Source: Golubevia sp. BC0850
Taxonomy: Eukaryota > Basidiomycota > Exobasidiomycetes > Golubeviales > Golubeviaceae
Assembly (NCBI GenBank): GCA_012976225.1
Contig: JAAVVG010000027.1
Coordinates: 1 to 64,000 of the forward strand
Length of the DNA: 64,000 nucleotides
Direction: 5' to 3'
Of the stretch, positions 44,915 through 56,791 are shown piece by piece (position 1 is the stretch's first letter; each line of letters starts with the position of its first letter). A model generated the notes under the pieces. That model saw nothing but the letters and a program-made list of their open reading frames with translations. It was not told the DNA's origin and ran no database searches. The translations under genes and the position numbers were made by a program.

Positions 44915-46840
44915 TCAAAGCACATCACCCGACTGTCTATTCAAACTACCATTTCCATCACCTCCGCCGCTTTCTCTTCTCTTCTTCTTTCTAGATCTTA
45001 GACCTTTTGCAGTTCCATCAGCCGATGTTCCCAGGTCTACCATTTCCTCATCTTCTCTAAGAGGTAAAGCACCTCTTCTTCCATTCCCTTTGTCTTCTCT
45101 CTCAACGTCTTCTTCCTCTAATTGATCCTGAGTTGATGAAGAGGGGTTTGGAAGGGAAGATCTACCAGAATTATGACTATGATGATTCCGTCTTGAGTTC
45201 GATGCACCACTAGAAGCGTTACCAGTTTTTCCAAGAGAATTTCTACCTTTGTTCGCTCTCGCGAGTCTATTGATTGGAGCAGTGCTTGAACCATTTACTC
45301 CGAAAGTGGAAGTTAATCCCTCTTTAACCTCTTGAGGGCCTGACTGAAAGTGAAATGGGGACTGTATGCTCTCGTTCACCGGTGATAGTTCTCTACTTCC
45401 TTGATTGCTGCGATCTGGATGATTTGTAGACCAAACTTCTCCAGTTGATTTGTTCGAATTGGTGATGGATGAGCATGCTGCAGGCTGAACTTTGAAGGTA
45501 AAAGGAGATGTTGAGGCGTTTTGGAAGACTGGAGTCGAAGTTGAGGGAGCTCTAGAAGGAGAACCGAAGGGGCTTGAATTCCTGTTGGAAGTCGTAGCAG
45601 CCGCAGCTAATCCAGATGGAGTAGAAGAGGGTGCCGCAGACACAGAGAAGTTGAAATCTCTTGTTCCGAGTCCTTTTGGCGAAGAAGTTAGAGTTTGCTC
45701 GGCAGAAGAGATAGAAGTGGATGGTAGCGGGTCAGAGTCTATCTTTAGATTTGAGTATCGTATCCTTTCCGATTGACTGTTTGGAGTACTTGTGACGCTA
45801 CTGGCTTCAGTTGCTGTTCTTGCTCTCGATTGAGGGAGATAGTTGGAAGCGTTCGTAGAAATTGGGGTTGGAGTCGTCGTGCCACTGGCATTGCGGGTAG
45901 AGCTACTTGATCTGCTATTGAGATGTACGGAGGTAGAAGGTATTGAAGAAGCAACGGAACTTGGAGTTGGATGAAGATCACTACTTCTCCTTTGAGGTTG
46001 TTGAGATCCAATTTGAGAATCATTGTCTCCATCTAGTCCTACCCCTCCATTTCCCCCTTCCCTTTCCTCATCTTCTTCGTCACTTCTCATAGCTTCTATC
46101 CTAGCTTGAAGATACCTCATCAACCATCTTAATTCTCCATTTCCGGAAATCCCATCTCTTCCGAATCCCCCTCTCATTTCATTTTGACTTGATCTTCTTG
46201 ATTTACTTTGATGTTGAGAGCTTGAGTAAGTAGTTGAAGTACCAATTCCCAAATCGTTCTCATCTTCCATTGTGACTGATTCTCCTCTGTCTCTCGAAGG
46301 AGAGGTAGAACTGTTTGAGGAAGAGGATCTGACTTGAAGTAGCTCGAGGACATCTGATAGAGCTTGAACATACCCGGCTGTATGCGATGATCTTGATGAT
46401 GAGAGAGCTGTACGATAGAGAGCGGTCAAATGGAGGGCAGCGACTGTTATGAGAATGTGGGTAGGACATTGGGGAGAGAAAGAGCAGGCAAAAGTTCGGA
46501 TCAGCTAGGTGTCCAAAACGAGGGCTGGATCGACTGGTCGGCGGAATAGAAGAATATGAACAGCACTTGATCTTGAAGAACCAGTGAAGAACGTCTCGGG
46601 AAGAGCTCCAGGAATGAGGGTTTGAAGGTTGGTGGGTGGAGTCATGCTGAGGAGGAAAGGCAGATCACTCTCGCTCCTCCTAGCCTTGCTTATCTCTCTA
46701 CAGCCAATCAGATCGCAATTGAGTGATCCAAGTAAGCTTTTGAGATCCTCAGACCCAATACCAGGTTGAATCGAACGCAGAGTCTTATCTGATGGGGTCC
46801 TCTGTACACATGACCAACATGTGCTGCTGCTCGCTCCCAT
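44915..46840 (-). CDS. Ser/Asn-rich protein with a short helical core, possibly HAPSTR1/UPF0744-like (about 600 aa)
   Basis: Best model: ATG at 46840, exon 46567-46840, intron with donor GTGCTG and acceptor CATAACAG, exon 44915-46443; total 601 codons in phase. A further 49-base intron (46854-46902) and a protein-like upstream exon suggest a spliced 5' UTR or a longer start. The recognisable core is AALHLTALYRTALSSSRSSH, AGYVQALSDVLELLQV and, after a polar insertion, ELRWLMRYLQARIEAMRSDEE. The order 'L..LYR ... GY..AL.DVLE ... Y..AR.EA' resembles the HAPSTR1/TAPR1 (UPF0744) stress-response family, but this is from memory. The remaining 400 residues are low-complexity, ending with a basic patch (RSRKKKRRE) that looks nuclear. 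The start and first intron are the weak points. Confidence 0.55.
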
Positions 46841-47159
46841 CTTCTTTCCAAGGCTGAAGAAAGCACCTACCAGTCAACAGCATTCGCAAAGCTATCACTC
46901 ACCTTTGAAGTCTTTTCCCAGCTTTTCCTCCTCCCTTCTGGCGATTGGGTTCTGTCTGGCTGAAGAATCTAGACTGTCCCTCAAATTGTTCAGCGAATCC
47001 ATTGAACGAGAATGACGACTGATTCAAGCTGGTCTTGATGAGATGATTGTCTTTTGCTATTTGAAGGAATGTGCTTGAATGATGGAGAGATTGAAAGGAC
47101 TGAGTTGGTGAAGTACTTGATGAACTTGAATGAATGGTCTGCAGGCTAGAGCTACACAA

Positions 47160-47720
47160 TTGTCGGCAGCCGGAGAGAGATCTACGGAATGGTTGAATCC
47201 GAATTTGTTTCGTTTTCTTCTTTCAAGTTGATTCCGTTTCGAGAGGATGTTGGTGTCTTAGGAGAGTTGCTCTCGATGTATCGAGACTTTTTTCGTGACC
47301 TTGCCATGCGCTGTCTCCTCACTATCATCTTGTCATCTTCAGGTTCCTTCGAGAATCGAGATGACTTTGATGATGAAGTAGCGAATGATTATCTATCAAC
47401 TAGAACTGGAATTCGAAAACACGGAGCGAAAGCGAGACCTTTGCTCTGTACGCTCCATCTCCTCCCAATCCTTCACCTCACCTCACGCTTACCTACTAGC
47501 TGACCGTTTCTTAAGTTTCTGTACTCCCTGGAAATAGTAGAGATTGATCGAGAGAGGAATGAAATCATAGAAGAGCACCGCACTATCACTGAACGAGAGT
47601 GCGATGGAGTGACGTCAGTGTCAAAGAGTGTAGAAAACCGCATTACCGCGTTTCCTCCCTTCCCTCTTCCTTCTTGACCACACAAACCTTTTTCAAACAG
47701 CTTTAAATTTCAACTCAATT
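47160..47720. other. Divergent intergenic region upstream of the linker histone
   Basis: About 560 bases with no supported gene; it holds the promoter of the linker histone. CT-rich just before 47700. Confidence 0.45.
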
Positions 47721-48983
47721 ATGTCAGGCAAGGTGTCTTATCTAGATATGGTAAGTCAGAAGAAGTTATTGAGTTGCTGAAATTCATTCACCATGGACGA
47801 TTGAGGCAAAGTGGAGCCAAGGCGGGTGGCAATCCTCAATGTTAGAGATCGATCGACCTCATTCTTTTTAGAAAAGATGATCAGAGTACAGAAAATCAGG
47901 ATGAGACTTACGAGAAGTCTCCTGTTCATCTTTGCGTCAAGTTAGAGTCGTTTCGCCAGGCGGATGGAAGGGGAGCCGTGCTTCGACCATCTAATTTCTC
48001 CACAGATGGACTCATTCCTTCTTGTCTTCACCCTCATATCCTTCATTAACCAGGTCACCGAAGCCATCACCAACTCAGACGACAAGCAAGGAGCTACACT
48101 TCATTTCATCAAGGCTCATCTTCATGAGGTGAGTGGCAATTTGGCAGGACGCGAAGTCCCCGTTCGAATTCTAAGCGCGCTTCTTACTCTTTCATCTACC
48201 AGCATTATGAAAAGGATCCTACCAAGAAAGTTGTTAAGAACGCTATCAAACAAGCAATCGCGACAGGTGAAGACGAAGGAATCATCTCTCCAGGAAAAAC
48301 CTGTGCCAGTGAGTTCACTTCTTCACCACCTCTTTCCCTCCTCATATTTAACATCTTTGTCTCTCTCACAATCGATTGATTCCTAAGGATACAAGATGAC
48401 TCCAGCTTCCCTCATCGCCTCAAAGGTGAGTCTTGGAAAGGCTTTGCTTTTGTCTCGACTGTCAATAGATGTGATACTGACTATGAGCCTGTTTCTTATT
48501 TCATATCTCAGAGAAAAGCTGACGATACCTCAGACGAGGAATCAGAGGACGATGAGCTTCCACCAGTCAAGGTCGCCAAGGTGAGTTTCCGTGCAACACT
48601 TCTTTCAACGGCTTCCGTCGACGCTTCGTTTCCTTCACTGACTTGGGCCATTGCCTCCAATCTAATCTTTGCCTTCCTTGCTGTTTGCTGTTTTCAAAAG
48701 TCTGCTCCCAAAGTGAGTCTCTCGATGTAACTGCAAGTCTTACTTACTTTGATCTTACTAATCGAGTTCTCTTTTTATCTTCTACAGAAAGCTGCTCCAA
48801 AGAAAACTACTCCAAAGAAGGCTCCTCCAAAGAAAGCCACTCCTTCCAAGGTGAGTCTTTGGAACTGGATCTATTTATCTACTCATGGGTTCTATTTTCC
48901 ACTTTGTGGCAGATACTGAGTGCACGACTGACTAGCTTCCCCCCCCCCTTCTCACTTTCTTTGTGTCGACACAGAAGAAGTGA
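47721..48983 (+). CDS. Linker histone H1-like protein (133 aa)
   Basis: Eight exons: 47721-47750, 48054-48128, 48203-48308, 48388-48425, 48512-48580, 48701-48712, 48788-48850, 48975-48983, in phase, 134 codons. Residues about 5-78 form the H15 winged helix (SYLDMVTEAITNSDDKQGAT, LHFIKAHLHEHYEKDP, VVKNAIKQAIATGEDEGIIS), with the basic face and final strand (GKTCARYKMTPAS). A short acidic stretch (SDEESEDDE) follows, then a Lys/Pro/Ala tail of repeated P-K-K units. It binds linker DNA at the nucleosome dyad and compacts chromatin in the nucleus. It is unusually short for H1, and the coding sequence includes a 12-base exon (SAPK) and a 9-base last exon. One intron carries a 10-base poly-C tract. 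Confidence 0.88.
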
Positions 48984-49386
48984 TGGATTCGTCTCCCTCG
49001 GTCTAGGTCATGTCAAGTCGATGTCTCCCCCTCTTCCACCTCTTTCAAAGAGAACAGAAATCCGTTTCTCCAGTTAGTAAGTAGGACTTGTCCTAATAAT
49101 CACAAGGACTCTTCCTTCTTCTCAACTTGTAAATTCCCTATCCTCCCTCCTTCTTTTCGCGCGTCTCCACTCTCACAAAGTTCTGTAAATCAAAAACAAT
49201 CGTCGAAACGAATTCTCGAGTGCTCAAAGTGATGACGAAGAAGTTGTGCAAGCCAAAAGACCAAAAGAGCAATTATTTGTAAGATCCAAAGCAATCCATG
49301 ATGATATATACAAGCCGGAACTGGAACAGAAAAAGCACCATAACACGAAACTGATCCTCAATTTACAACACGAAACCTTCCTATCC
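48984..49386. other. Convergent 3' ends of linker histone and HAM1-like genes
   Basis: About 400 bases between two convergent genes, with their 3' UTRs. No gene seen. Confidence 0.5.
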
Positions 49387-52300
49387 TCACAAGTCAAAAA
49401 GTTTACTTTTCCAAGTTTCTTCAGCGTTCCCTTCATCCTCTCTTAGCTCTCCCACTCTTTCTCTCACTTCTACAACTCCTCTGACCCCATCTTTGATCGT
49501 TCCTCCGACTTTGCCGAACTTCTCAGGGACCTGAGCTTCCTTGACAGCTCTTCTTATCCCAGCAGTGGAGCGTTTTCCCAGTCGCTTGAAGTCACCTTCC
49601 GTAACATCCTTTCGCAGTTCGGTAGCTAGAGTTGGTGGTCCCGAATTTTCATAAGGTAGAAGAATTGGTTTCACACCGACCGCGATAGAATATGATCCGG
49701 AAGGATCAGTCTTGATCACACCCTGAGAAGAAAAGACGAGAATTGAAGAGATACGTGAGCCTCCCTCCCATGTTCGTAGCTCCCGGACTCCGAGATCAGT
49801 ACTTGAGAAATCATACTCACCGCAGGCTTGATCTGCATTTCTTTCATTCCCTTAGGTTGATTTTCTCTAACCTCTCTCAACTCTTCTTCCTTTTTCTTCT
49901 TTTCCTCTTCATCTTTCTTCTCTTTCTCCTCCTTTTCCTCTTGTTCTCTCCTCAATCTTTTCTCACTTTTTCCCTTTTCAGAGCTAAAGAAAACGACCAA
50001 GAAATCCAGAAACCTAGGTTTCAAGAGTTGTTCCCCTTTCTTAGGCTGATGATGATGACGATGATTTCTAAGATATTTAGCTCTAGAATAAAGATCATAA
50101 GCTGATTTGTCCAATTTAACCAAGCCATCTTCTACCAAAGAAGCAAAAACTCTCTCCATCACTAACTTGATGATGGGTTTCGAAGTAGTTCTGATCAAAG
50201 AATTGATAATCCAATGTCTTGAATTCCTAATCTTGAAGTCGAAACTTTGACTAACATCGACTTTAACATTTTCAACAACGAAGAAATGTTCTCTTTCTTT
50301 AATGTCTTGATCATCATCTTCAGGTTCAGGATTATCCTTATACTTCCCTTCGTCTTCATTGTCCTCAGCATCCTTTACTTCAATGTCTATTCCAATCCCT
50401 TCACCTCCAAATCCTGAATCTAAAAAACCACTTTCAGTATAAGATAACCAATTTGAAGGTCCACCGGTCCAGAAATTGTTGAAGATTGAATTCTCGGATA
50501 CTGAAGGTAAACATGAACACGAACAACAACCTCGGCATGTTGTTGGTTTGGGAGCTGTGAAATGTTCACTGATGTAGAATGAAACGTCCTTCAGTTTGAG
50601 TTTGAATCCTTTCATTTGTACTTTGTGTGAGGAGGAGAGATGGGTAGAGTAAGCTTGGCCTGTGAGAAGGAAAAGAGGCCAAAACAGACCGGTCAGTCAA
50701 GTAGAAATGGAATACGTCAGCTCTCAAAAGCGTTGCGCTTACTGACCCCTTTGATAGTCGAGATCTAGCTGAGTTGAGATGTGAACGCTCGAAGGGATCA
50801 ACTGGATCGTAGGGATCGAAAGGTCATCGACAACCGCTTCGAGATCATCCGATACGAATTCGACTCTGTGGGTTTGGAAAAGGCCGAGGATCGAGTCAGA
50901 AATCATCTCATGACTGTAGGGAAGACGTTCCCATAACAAAAACGCTCACCTCGGCAAAGGTAAAACCTTAACAACCTCCAAAACTCCAGGAAGCACTGCC
51001 CAAAAGAGTTCTTTAACCCCTCTTAAACCAGCTTTAGCACTTTTTCCTCCCAAACCTATCAGCCCCTTAATTCCACCTTCAAAATCAATCACGTCAAAGG
51101 CTCCAGTGATTTCATTTCCAATCCTTGAAATCCTACGTCCGATTCTTGAGATCAAAGGTTCATCTTTGATAGCTACCCAATGTTCATCACAAAGTCTCAG
51201 AAGGTGTTTGAAGTTTTCAGTGTGAGTTGGATGAGATTTTATGAGAGAGTAAAAACGCTTTAGAAGGTCTCTAAGAGAGACTTGAAACTTGTCCGGTTCG
51301 GAAGAAGAAGAAGAAGAGGCTTCTTGAAATTTCTCAGGTTCTTGTAAAAAGCTTTTAAGATCTGTAAACCACTTTTCAAAGCTTTCCGCTTCTTCATCCA
51401 AATCCTTTTCCTCATCTTGTGTTTTAATAAATCCTTCCCAAACGACTAGCATCTGCTCTTCAATCGGCTCCAAACTTTTCCCACCTGCTAATCCTTCCAA
51501 CAATTCTCTTGCAGCTTTGAAAGTTTCAGTTAAGTTCTCACTTAGAGGACTTTGAGGTCCCATCTTTGATTGGCTTTGAGAATCCTTCTTATCTGACGAC
51601 AACTCGATCTTTGGATCCGGAATTAAACTTTCACCATCACCTTCATGATCGACAATTTCTACTTCTCTTTTACCTTCTAATACTTCTGTCACTTTCTCAA
51701 CTCTCTGTTTCCCATCATCTAAGACTCCTTCCACCTTCTCTTCTAATCCTTTTAGGTAGTTAGCATATCTTTCCCCGATGTCTATGAGAGTGTTTAGAGC
51801 TGGAGAATAAGATGGAGACGATTGAGCTGTTTTAAGAACCTGTCGAAGGAGAGAGAGAAAAAAAGAGAAAATCGAGACTGTTGAATTGAAAAATAAGCTC
51901 TGGTCGAGAAGGGAAAAAGAACCGCGCCTTCTGCTCAAACACTCACCTTCCCAAGTCTCTCGGCAGTTTCTTCAATCCAAACATTTTGTTTTTCGTCTTC
52001 GTCTTCACTTTTACTCTCGTCAGCTTCAGTGTCTCCCTCCTTCTCCCTGTCGTAATTTTCCTTCTGATCCTCCTTCTTGACTTGATCCTTTTCACCACTC
52101 TTCTCTTCATCTCTCTCTTTCTCTTTTCCCTTCCCCTTAACTTTCTCCAACCTTTCCCTAAGATCTTTACTCTCTCTATCCTTCTCTGACGTGAAAGCAG
52201 TTGAGAGCACCTCTTTCGTCGTAGATCCTAAATCAATTAAAGGTTGGTCTGAATTCATTTCCGATTCTTGAATTTAGTTGGAGAAAGATTGGGTTGGAAA

Positions 52301-53553
52301 CGAGGAAAGGGGTTCAAACTCAAAGTTAAATTTTCGTCAAAGCTTCTGACTCTTTCAAACAGAAGTTGCTTGCTCGTTTTATGAGAGTGAAGGATCAAAG
52401 TCAAAGAAGGCATTTGGGGAGACAGAACAACTCACCACTAGGTCTTACTTCCTCCTCAACTTTCCCAACTTTATCCCCAATCTGCTCGGCTTTATCAGCT
52501 AAAGTTTCTCGAAGTAAAAGAATTAGATCTAAGATTAAGAGTTGGATTCTAGAGAGGAGAGAGAAGATGTAATGTAAGTCGGCCCTCGCATATTGGAGCA
52601 GAGCCTCAAGCCAAAAATCAGAAACACGTGAAGAGAGAATTGATAAAGAGAAGGGCTGAAACTGAAAAAGGATGAAGGAAAGAGAAATGCAAAGTAGAAC
52701 TCACTCAGGGGTAGCAGCTGCAATGAAGATTTCACTCAAAGAACTGATTGATGAAGAAGCATTTTTGGTATCTTCTTTGACTACTTTGACTATCGAGTTG
52801 AAGATCAATAAGTTGAAGAGACAATCGTCAAAAGAAAGAAAGGAGAATTCAGTCAGAACCTAAGACAGCCATCTCTCAAGATCCGAAAGCGTAAACCTTA
52901 CCATTTTGCGTAACTTCTTCTTTAGCTTTCCCGACTTCATCCTTTACTGCCTTAACCTTTCCTTCCCAATTTGGGATGAATTCTTCTCCGACTTTCCTTC
53001 CGACTTCATTCTTAATGCCTTCAAAATCTAAATCCGAATCGAATCCAACCCTCAAATCGGATTTACTCGTAATCTCATTCATTAATTCCTTTTCTAATTC
53101 CACGAGAGATTTTCTTCCGTAAAAGAGAAGACGTTGGATTTGATTGGTAGAATTTCCCTTAGGAGGACTCTTGATCTCGTTCCTCTTTGATGGACCCTGT
53201 GCCTCTTCCTGTTGAACTTTATCATCCACAGTGATCCATCTAGCCAAATCTCTAAACAAAGGACCAAACTCTTCTAACAGTCTTGTAGCTACATTTGGAT
53301 CTGTTCTGATTTGATCTTCTTCTTCATTTAGACTTGAATTGAATTGATCTGTTGGATTCTTGAAGTTTGCTTTTGAAAGACCATCAAAGATTCCGGCTGA
53401 TTTGTGTAAAGCTAGGTAAAGCTGTGGATTGGTTGGTAGGTGATTGGTTGATAATCCTGAAATCCAATTCGATAGAATTGAAACGGTTGAAGATTGGGTT
53501 GAAGATGAAGATGAGGAGCTTGACAAAAGTCGAGTCGATTCAGACTCAGTCAT
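49387..53553 (-). CDS. HAM1-like lipid-binding domain protein (1133 aa)
   Basis: Eight exons: 52902-53553, 52705-52789, 52436-52548, 51947-52266, 50950-51839, 50747-50913, 49821-50659, 49387-49722, all in phase, 1134 codons. The N-terminal half is helical (LLEEFGPLFRDLARWITVDD; TLADKAEQIGDKVGKVEEEV; LTETFKAARELLEGLAGGKS; SLRDLLKRFYSLIKSH). The C-terminal half has beta/amphipathic blocks typical of the fungal HAM1-like family (HAM1 N- and C-terminal domains, DUF5923/DUF4449): HRVEFVSDDLEAVVDDLSIP, LKLKDVSFYISEHF, and FDFKIRNSRHWIINSLIRTT followed by VMERVFASLVEDG. This family is thought to resemble BPI-like lipid-binding proteins. Not to be confused with the yeast Ham1 ITP pyrophosphatase. Very acidic Lys/Glu linkers separate the domains. 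A Cys-rich knot (TCRGCCSCSC, about residues 783-792) lies in the C-terminal half. Divergent from the F-box gene at 53810. Confidence 0.82.
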
Positions 53554-53809
53554 CCCAACTTAAGGAAGGGGAGAAGAGGGAGAGGAGAGAGACGAGTCCC
53601 GTTGGGAAAGCTTGACCAGTTCAAAGAAGGAGGTCAGAAGAAGTGACAAGAAAAGTGATGGGATGGGATGGGATGGGATGGGATGGGATGGGATGGGAGA
53701 AGAGAACGAAGAAGATCCGAGAATTCCTTCCATTTGCGATCATATCCTGAAAGCCAAGCCATCAACGCATCAACGCATCAACGAATCTTTGATTCAACTC
53801 TGATATCTT
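53554..53809. promoter_or_regulatory. Shared divergent promoter of HAM1-like and F-box genes
   Basis: 256 bases separate the two start codons. The region includes the pentanucleotide array at 53658-53697 and short direct repeats 'atcaacgc' near 53759-53780. Confidence 0.55.
53658..53697. repeat. Pentanucleotide microsatellite (ATGGG)8
   Basis: Eight perfect copies of ATGGG in the divergent promoter between the HAM1-like and F-box genes. It is likely length-variable among strains. Confidence 0.95.
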
Positions 53810-56266
53810 ATGACTGAGCAGCCGTTCAATCAGTCAGACTCATCAGATTGGGATGAATCATTGTCAGAGTCAGAATCAGATTGCAGTGGTTACTCATCTT
53901 CACTTTTACCTGATGAAATCCTATCAACAATCTTCCTATTCTTAATTCATTCCTCACCAACTTCAACTTCACTAACTTCGCCCAATGAATATTCTCATTC
54001 CCTCCATTTACCATCTTTACTTTCACTTTCACTAGTCTCAAGACTTTATCATTCCTTAAGTTCAGTGTGGCTGTATTCGACCATCTTAATCTCAAATCCT
54101 ACCACTCTAATCAAATTACACAAGGCTTTGATTTCAAGACCCACTTTAGGATTGTTAGTCAAGAATCTTTGGATCGGTGATTTGAAAGTTCCAAAAGATA
54201 GAGGTTTACCACATTGGGTTGGAAGTTTGAGAGATTGGAAGAATGGAGATGAGGAGTTTAGGAAGAGTTGGAAGGTCTTGTATCAGGTTGATCAGGTTCA
54301 GTGTGAGAACGATGATGATCTAAGTGAGAATGTAGAGAGAAAGTCAAAGGGCAAAGGTAAAGGTAAAGGGAGAGAGAAGAAGAGAAGACCCAAAGGGAAA
54401 GGTCCATCTCTATTTACACCAGGATTGGACTCAGATGATCAAAACATAGGAACTGATGAATGGGTATTAAGAGTTTGGGAAGTTGAATTCGGTAAAACAG
54501 TGTTAATTCAAGAGCAGCTGCAGGAAGAATTGGCTTCATCTTCCAGCTTATCATCTCCATCTCCATCTCCAATCTTTCATTCAAGACCTCTACCTCTACC
54601 TTCAATCCCATCTGATGCTTCAATCAATCCCTCAAACCTCCCTATTACTCCTCTAGCCTCAACCTCAATCACCCACACTTCAACCACTCCCAAACCTTCA
54701 CCTTCCTTCCACACTCGTCTCCTATCCTACATCTCCTCTCCCAATCTCCCATCCTCAAATTCCTTCAGTCATCCTATTCTATACGCAAGATCCTCACTTT
54801 CGAATCTGATCTTAGGACCTTCTTTAATTCCAGATCCATTTCTAACCACTTCACTTCCTCAGACATCTGACACTTTCTTTGGCTTTGGGAATACTGAGAG
54901 TAGAGGAGGCAGGAGAGTTGGAGTGGCTGATGTTCCGATCTCTTCAAGGGGAGGAGGATGGACAGCTAGAGGAGATGGAAATAGTTGGAGAGGAAGTGGA
55001 GAGAGTGGAAAAGGGGAAGGAACAAGGGAAAGGGAAAGGGAAGGAGAAGGTTTACATACAATAGGAAGTTTGGCAACTATAGTTAGAAGTCTAATTGGAA
55101 TGTGTCCTAATTTGGAGAATTTAGCTTTGAATGGTTGGTTGGAAATGTGTGTGGGTGATGAGAGGAGTTGTAGCGGTTTACCGAATTTGTGAGTTTCGTC
55201 GTCAAGAGAAGGTTTGACGCAAGTTCTGTTTTCACAGATATTTCTATATGTTCTCAAAGGTGCCTCTCTCATCTTACCTCTTGGCTGTCCTGCTCTACTT
55301 TTCTTTCTCAGACATTCCCTCTCCCTAGGTCCTCCCCCTCCTCACTGGTCGTCTCCACTCCTTTTCGGAACTTCACACCATCCAGTCTTTCAATATATCA
55401 AAGTCCTTCATATCTCAGGAGTCATGCTTTTCAGAACTGAAGCTCAGTCTTTAGCAGGTCAAAATGGTTCATTACCCTTTTTGGAGAAATTCACTTGGAG
55501 TTTGAAAAGTCAATTTGGTGGGGGTATGGCAGATGGTGGAGCTCATGAAATCGGAGTGGCTGAAACTTTGGAGATTTTATTAGGAGGTGGAATTGGAAAA
55601 AGGAGAATTGAAGAAGAGGTTGAAGATAATCAAGTTCAAGAAGAAAATCAAGATGATGAAGATGATCAGATCCCAATTTCAACAAGTCAATCTTTCAATT
55701 CAAACCTCAATTTCAATTCATCTTTCAAAATCAAGAAACCTAGATCTAGATTAACTTCTCTTCATGCTATTTTACATTCTAGAGATGTAGATTTATTTCG
55801 ACAAAATCTACAAGTTCCTTTAAAAGTGAAAAACGATTGGAGATTGAAATTGTCTAAAGCTGAAGAAGTGAATTTCGATTTACCTAGAGAAGAATTCGAT
55901 AGAACTTGGTTTCAAAGGGATGAATCTTTCACGGATGAGAGTGAAAGGATTAGAAAGTTTGAAATCGAATTGATTGGGTTAAGTCCTATGGATAAAGGGA
56001 TTTTGAAATCTTATCAGGAGGGGAGATTGTTTTGGCAGGGGGAAATTAAGGGGGTAGAGGAGAGAAGGAAAGGGAAATGGGATGGTGATGGGAGAAGTAA
56101 AGGTGATTTGGAGGCTTTCGATAGAGGATTTGATAGAGCTGAAATTGATCAGGATGAAGAAGTAGGACAAGAGGTAAATGAAATTGAAGTTCAGGAGATT
56201 GAGCTGGTGGGAGAGGCGGGTGGCTTCGAGAATGATGAGGAGGTAGTTGGTGAGATGGGAAGTTGA
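53810..56266 (+). CDS. F-box protein with LRR-like C-terminal half (777 aa)
   Basis: Two exons, 53810-55188 and 55312-56266, joined in phase 2 (778 codons). The junction restores a leucine-rich motif (LPNL/HSLSLGPPPPHW), which supports the acceptor chosen. The F-box-like domain lies at about residues 30-90: SSLLPDEILSTIFLFLI, a Ser-rich insert, LLSLSLVSRLYHSLSSVWLY and STILI. LRR-like segments follow (LGLLVKNLWIGDLKV; MCPNLENLALNGW; YIKVLHISGVML). Long low-complexity inserts (Lys/Gly-rich near residue 180, Ser/Pro-rich 240-330, Gly/Arg-rich 355-410) and an acidic tail complete it. It is probably a substrate adaptor of an SCF ubiquitin ligase. It is the only apparently intact F-box gene in the window and is not closely similar to the decayed families. 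Confidence 0.78.
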
Positions 56267-56791
56267 GTGTCATCATGTAGACAAAAGGGCAAAGTCTCTA
56301 GGGTGTGATTGGTTTCTTTATCATTTTCTTCTTCACCTCGAAGTCGACCCGTCTGAACTGCTCGATCAGACTTTACTACTCTTCATTCATCCTTTGGTCG
56401 CCACTCCAAAAGAGAAATCCAGGGAGTCATTTAACGTGATATAAAGAGGAATTGTTTTCTTAGAAAGTCCTTCAAAAAGGGGCCCAGAGACGAGCTATCC
56501 TTGGCGCTTCTCCGAGCAGAGATCAAAAGCAAAAACTTTGATCTCTTCTTTCTTCCTTCTCGAACCATCACTCCAAAATTTTCCGGTGCTAAAGCTTTCC
56601 GTTAAATTTCATCAACTGATCCGAGTTCCTTCTAGAGGGAATTAGAAGATCCAGGAGAGTGGTTCTTTGGATCCTTTCTTTCGCAGTCTCACTCTCATCC
56701 TCTTCGACTGGTGTCACTCTCTTTCCTTCCTTTCCCTTCAGTTCAAGACATTTCATCTGCTTCAAATCCACTCTTCCTTGATTCCTCTGCA
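56267..56791. other. Intergenic, no gene recognised
   Basis: About 520 bases between two plus-strand genes. CT-rich leader just before 56792. Nothing else supported. Confidence 0.5.

Noticed and set aside
49387-53553. ITP/XTP pyrophosphatase (yeast HAM1) for the HAM1-like gene
   Set aside because: The name is shared only by accident. The protein is 1133 aa with helical and lipid-binding-type regions and lacks the small pyrophosphatase fold motifs.
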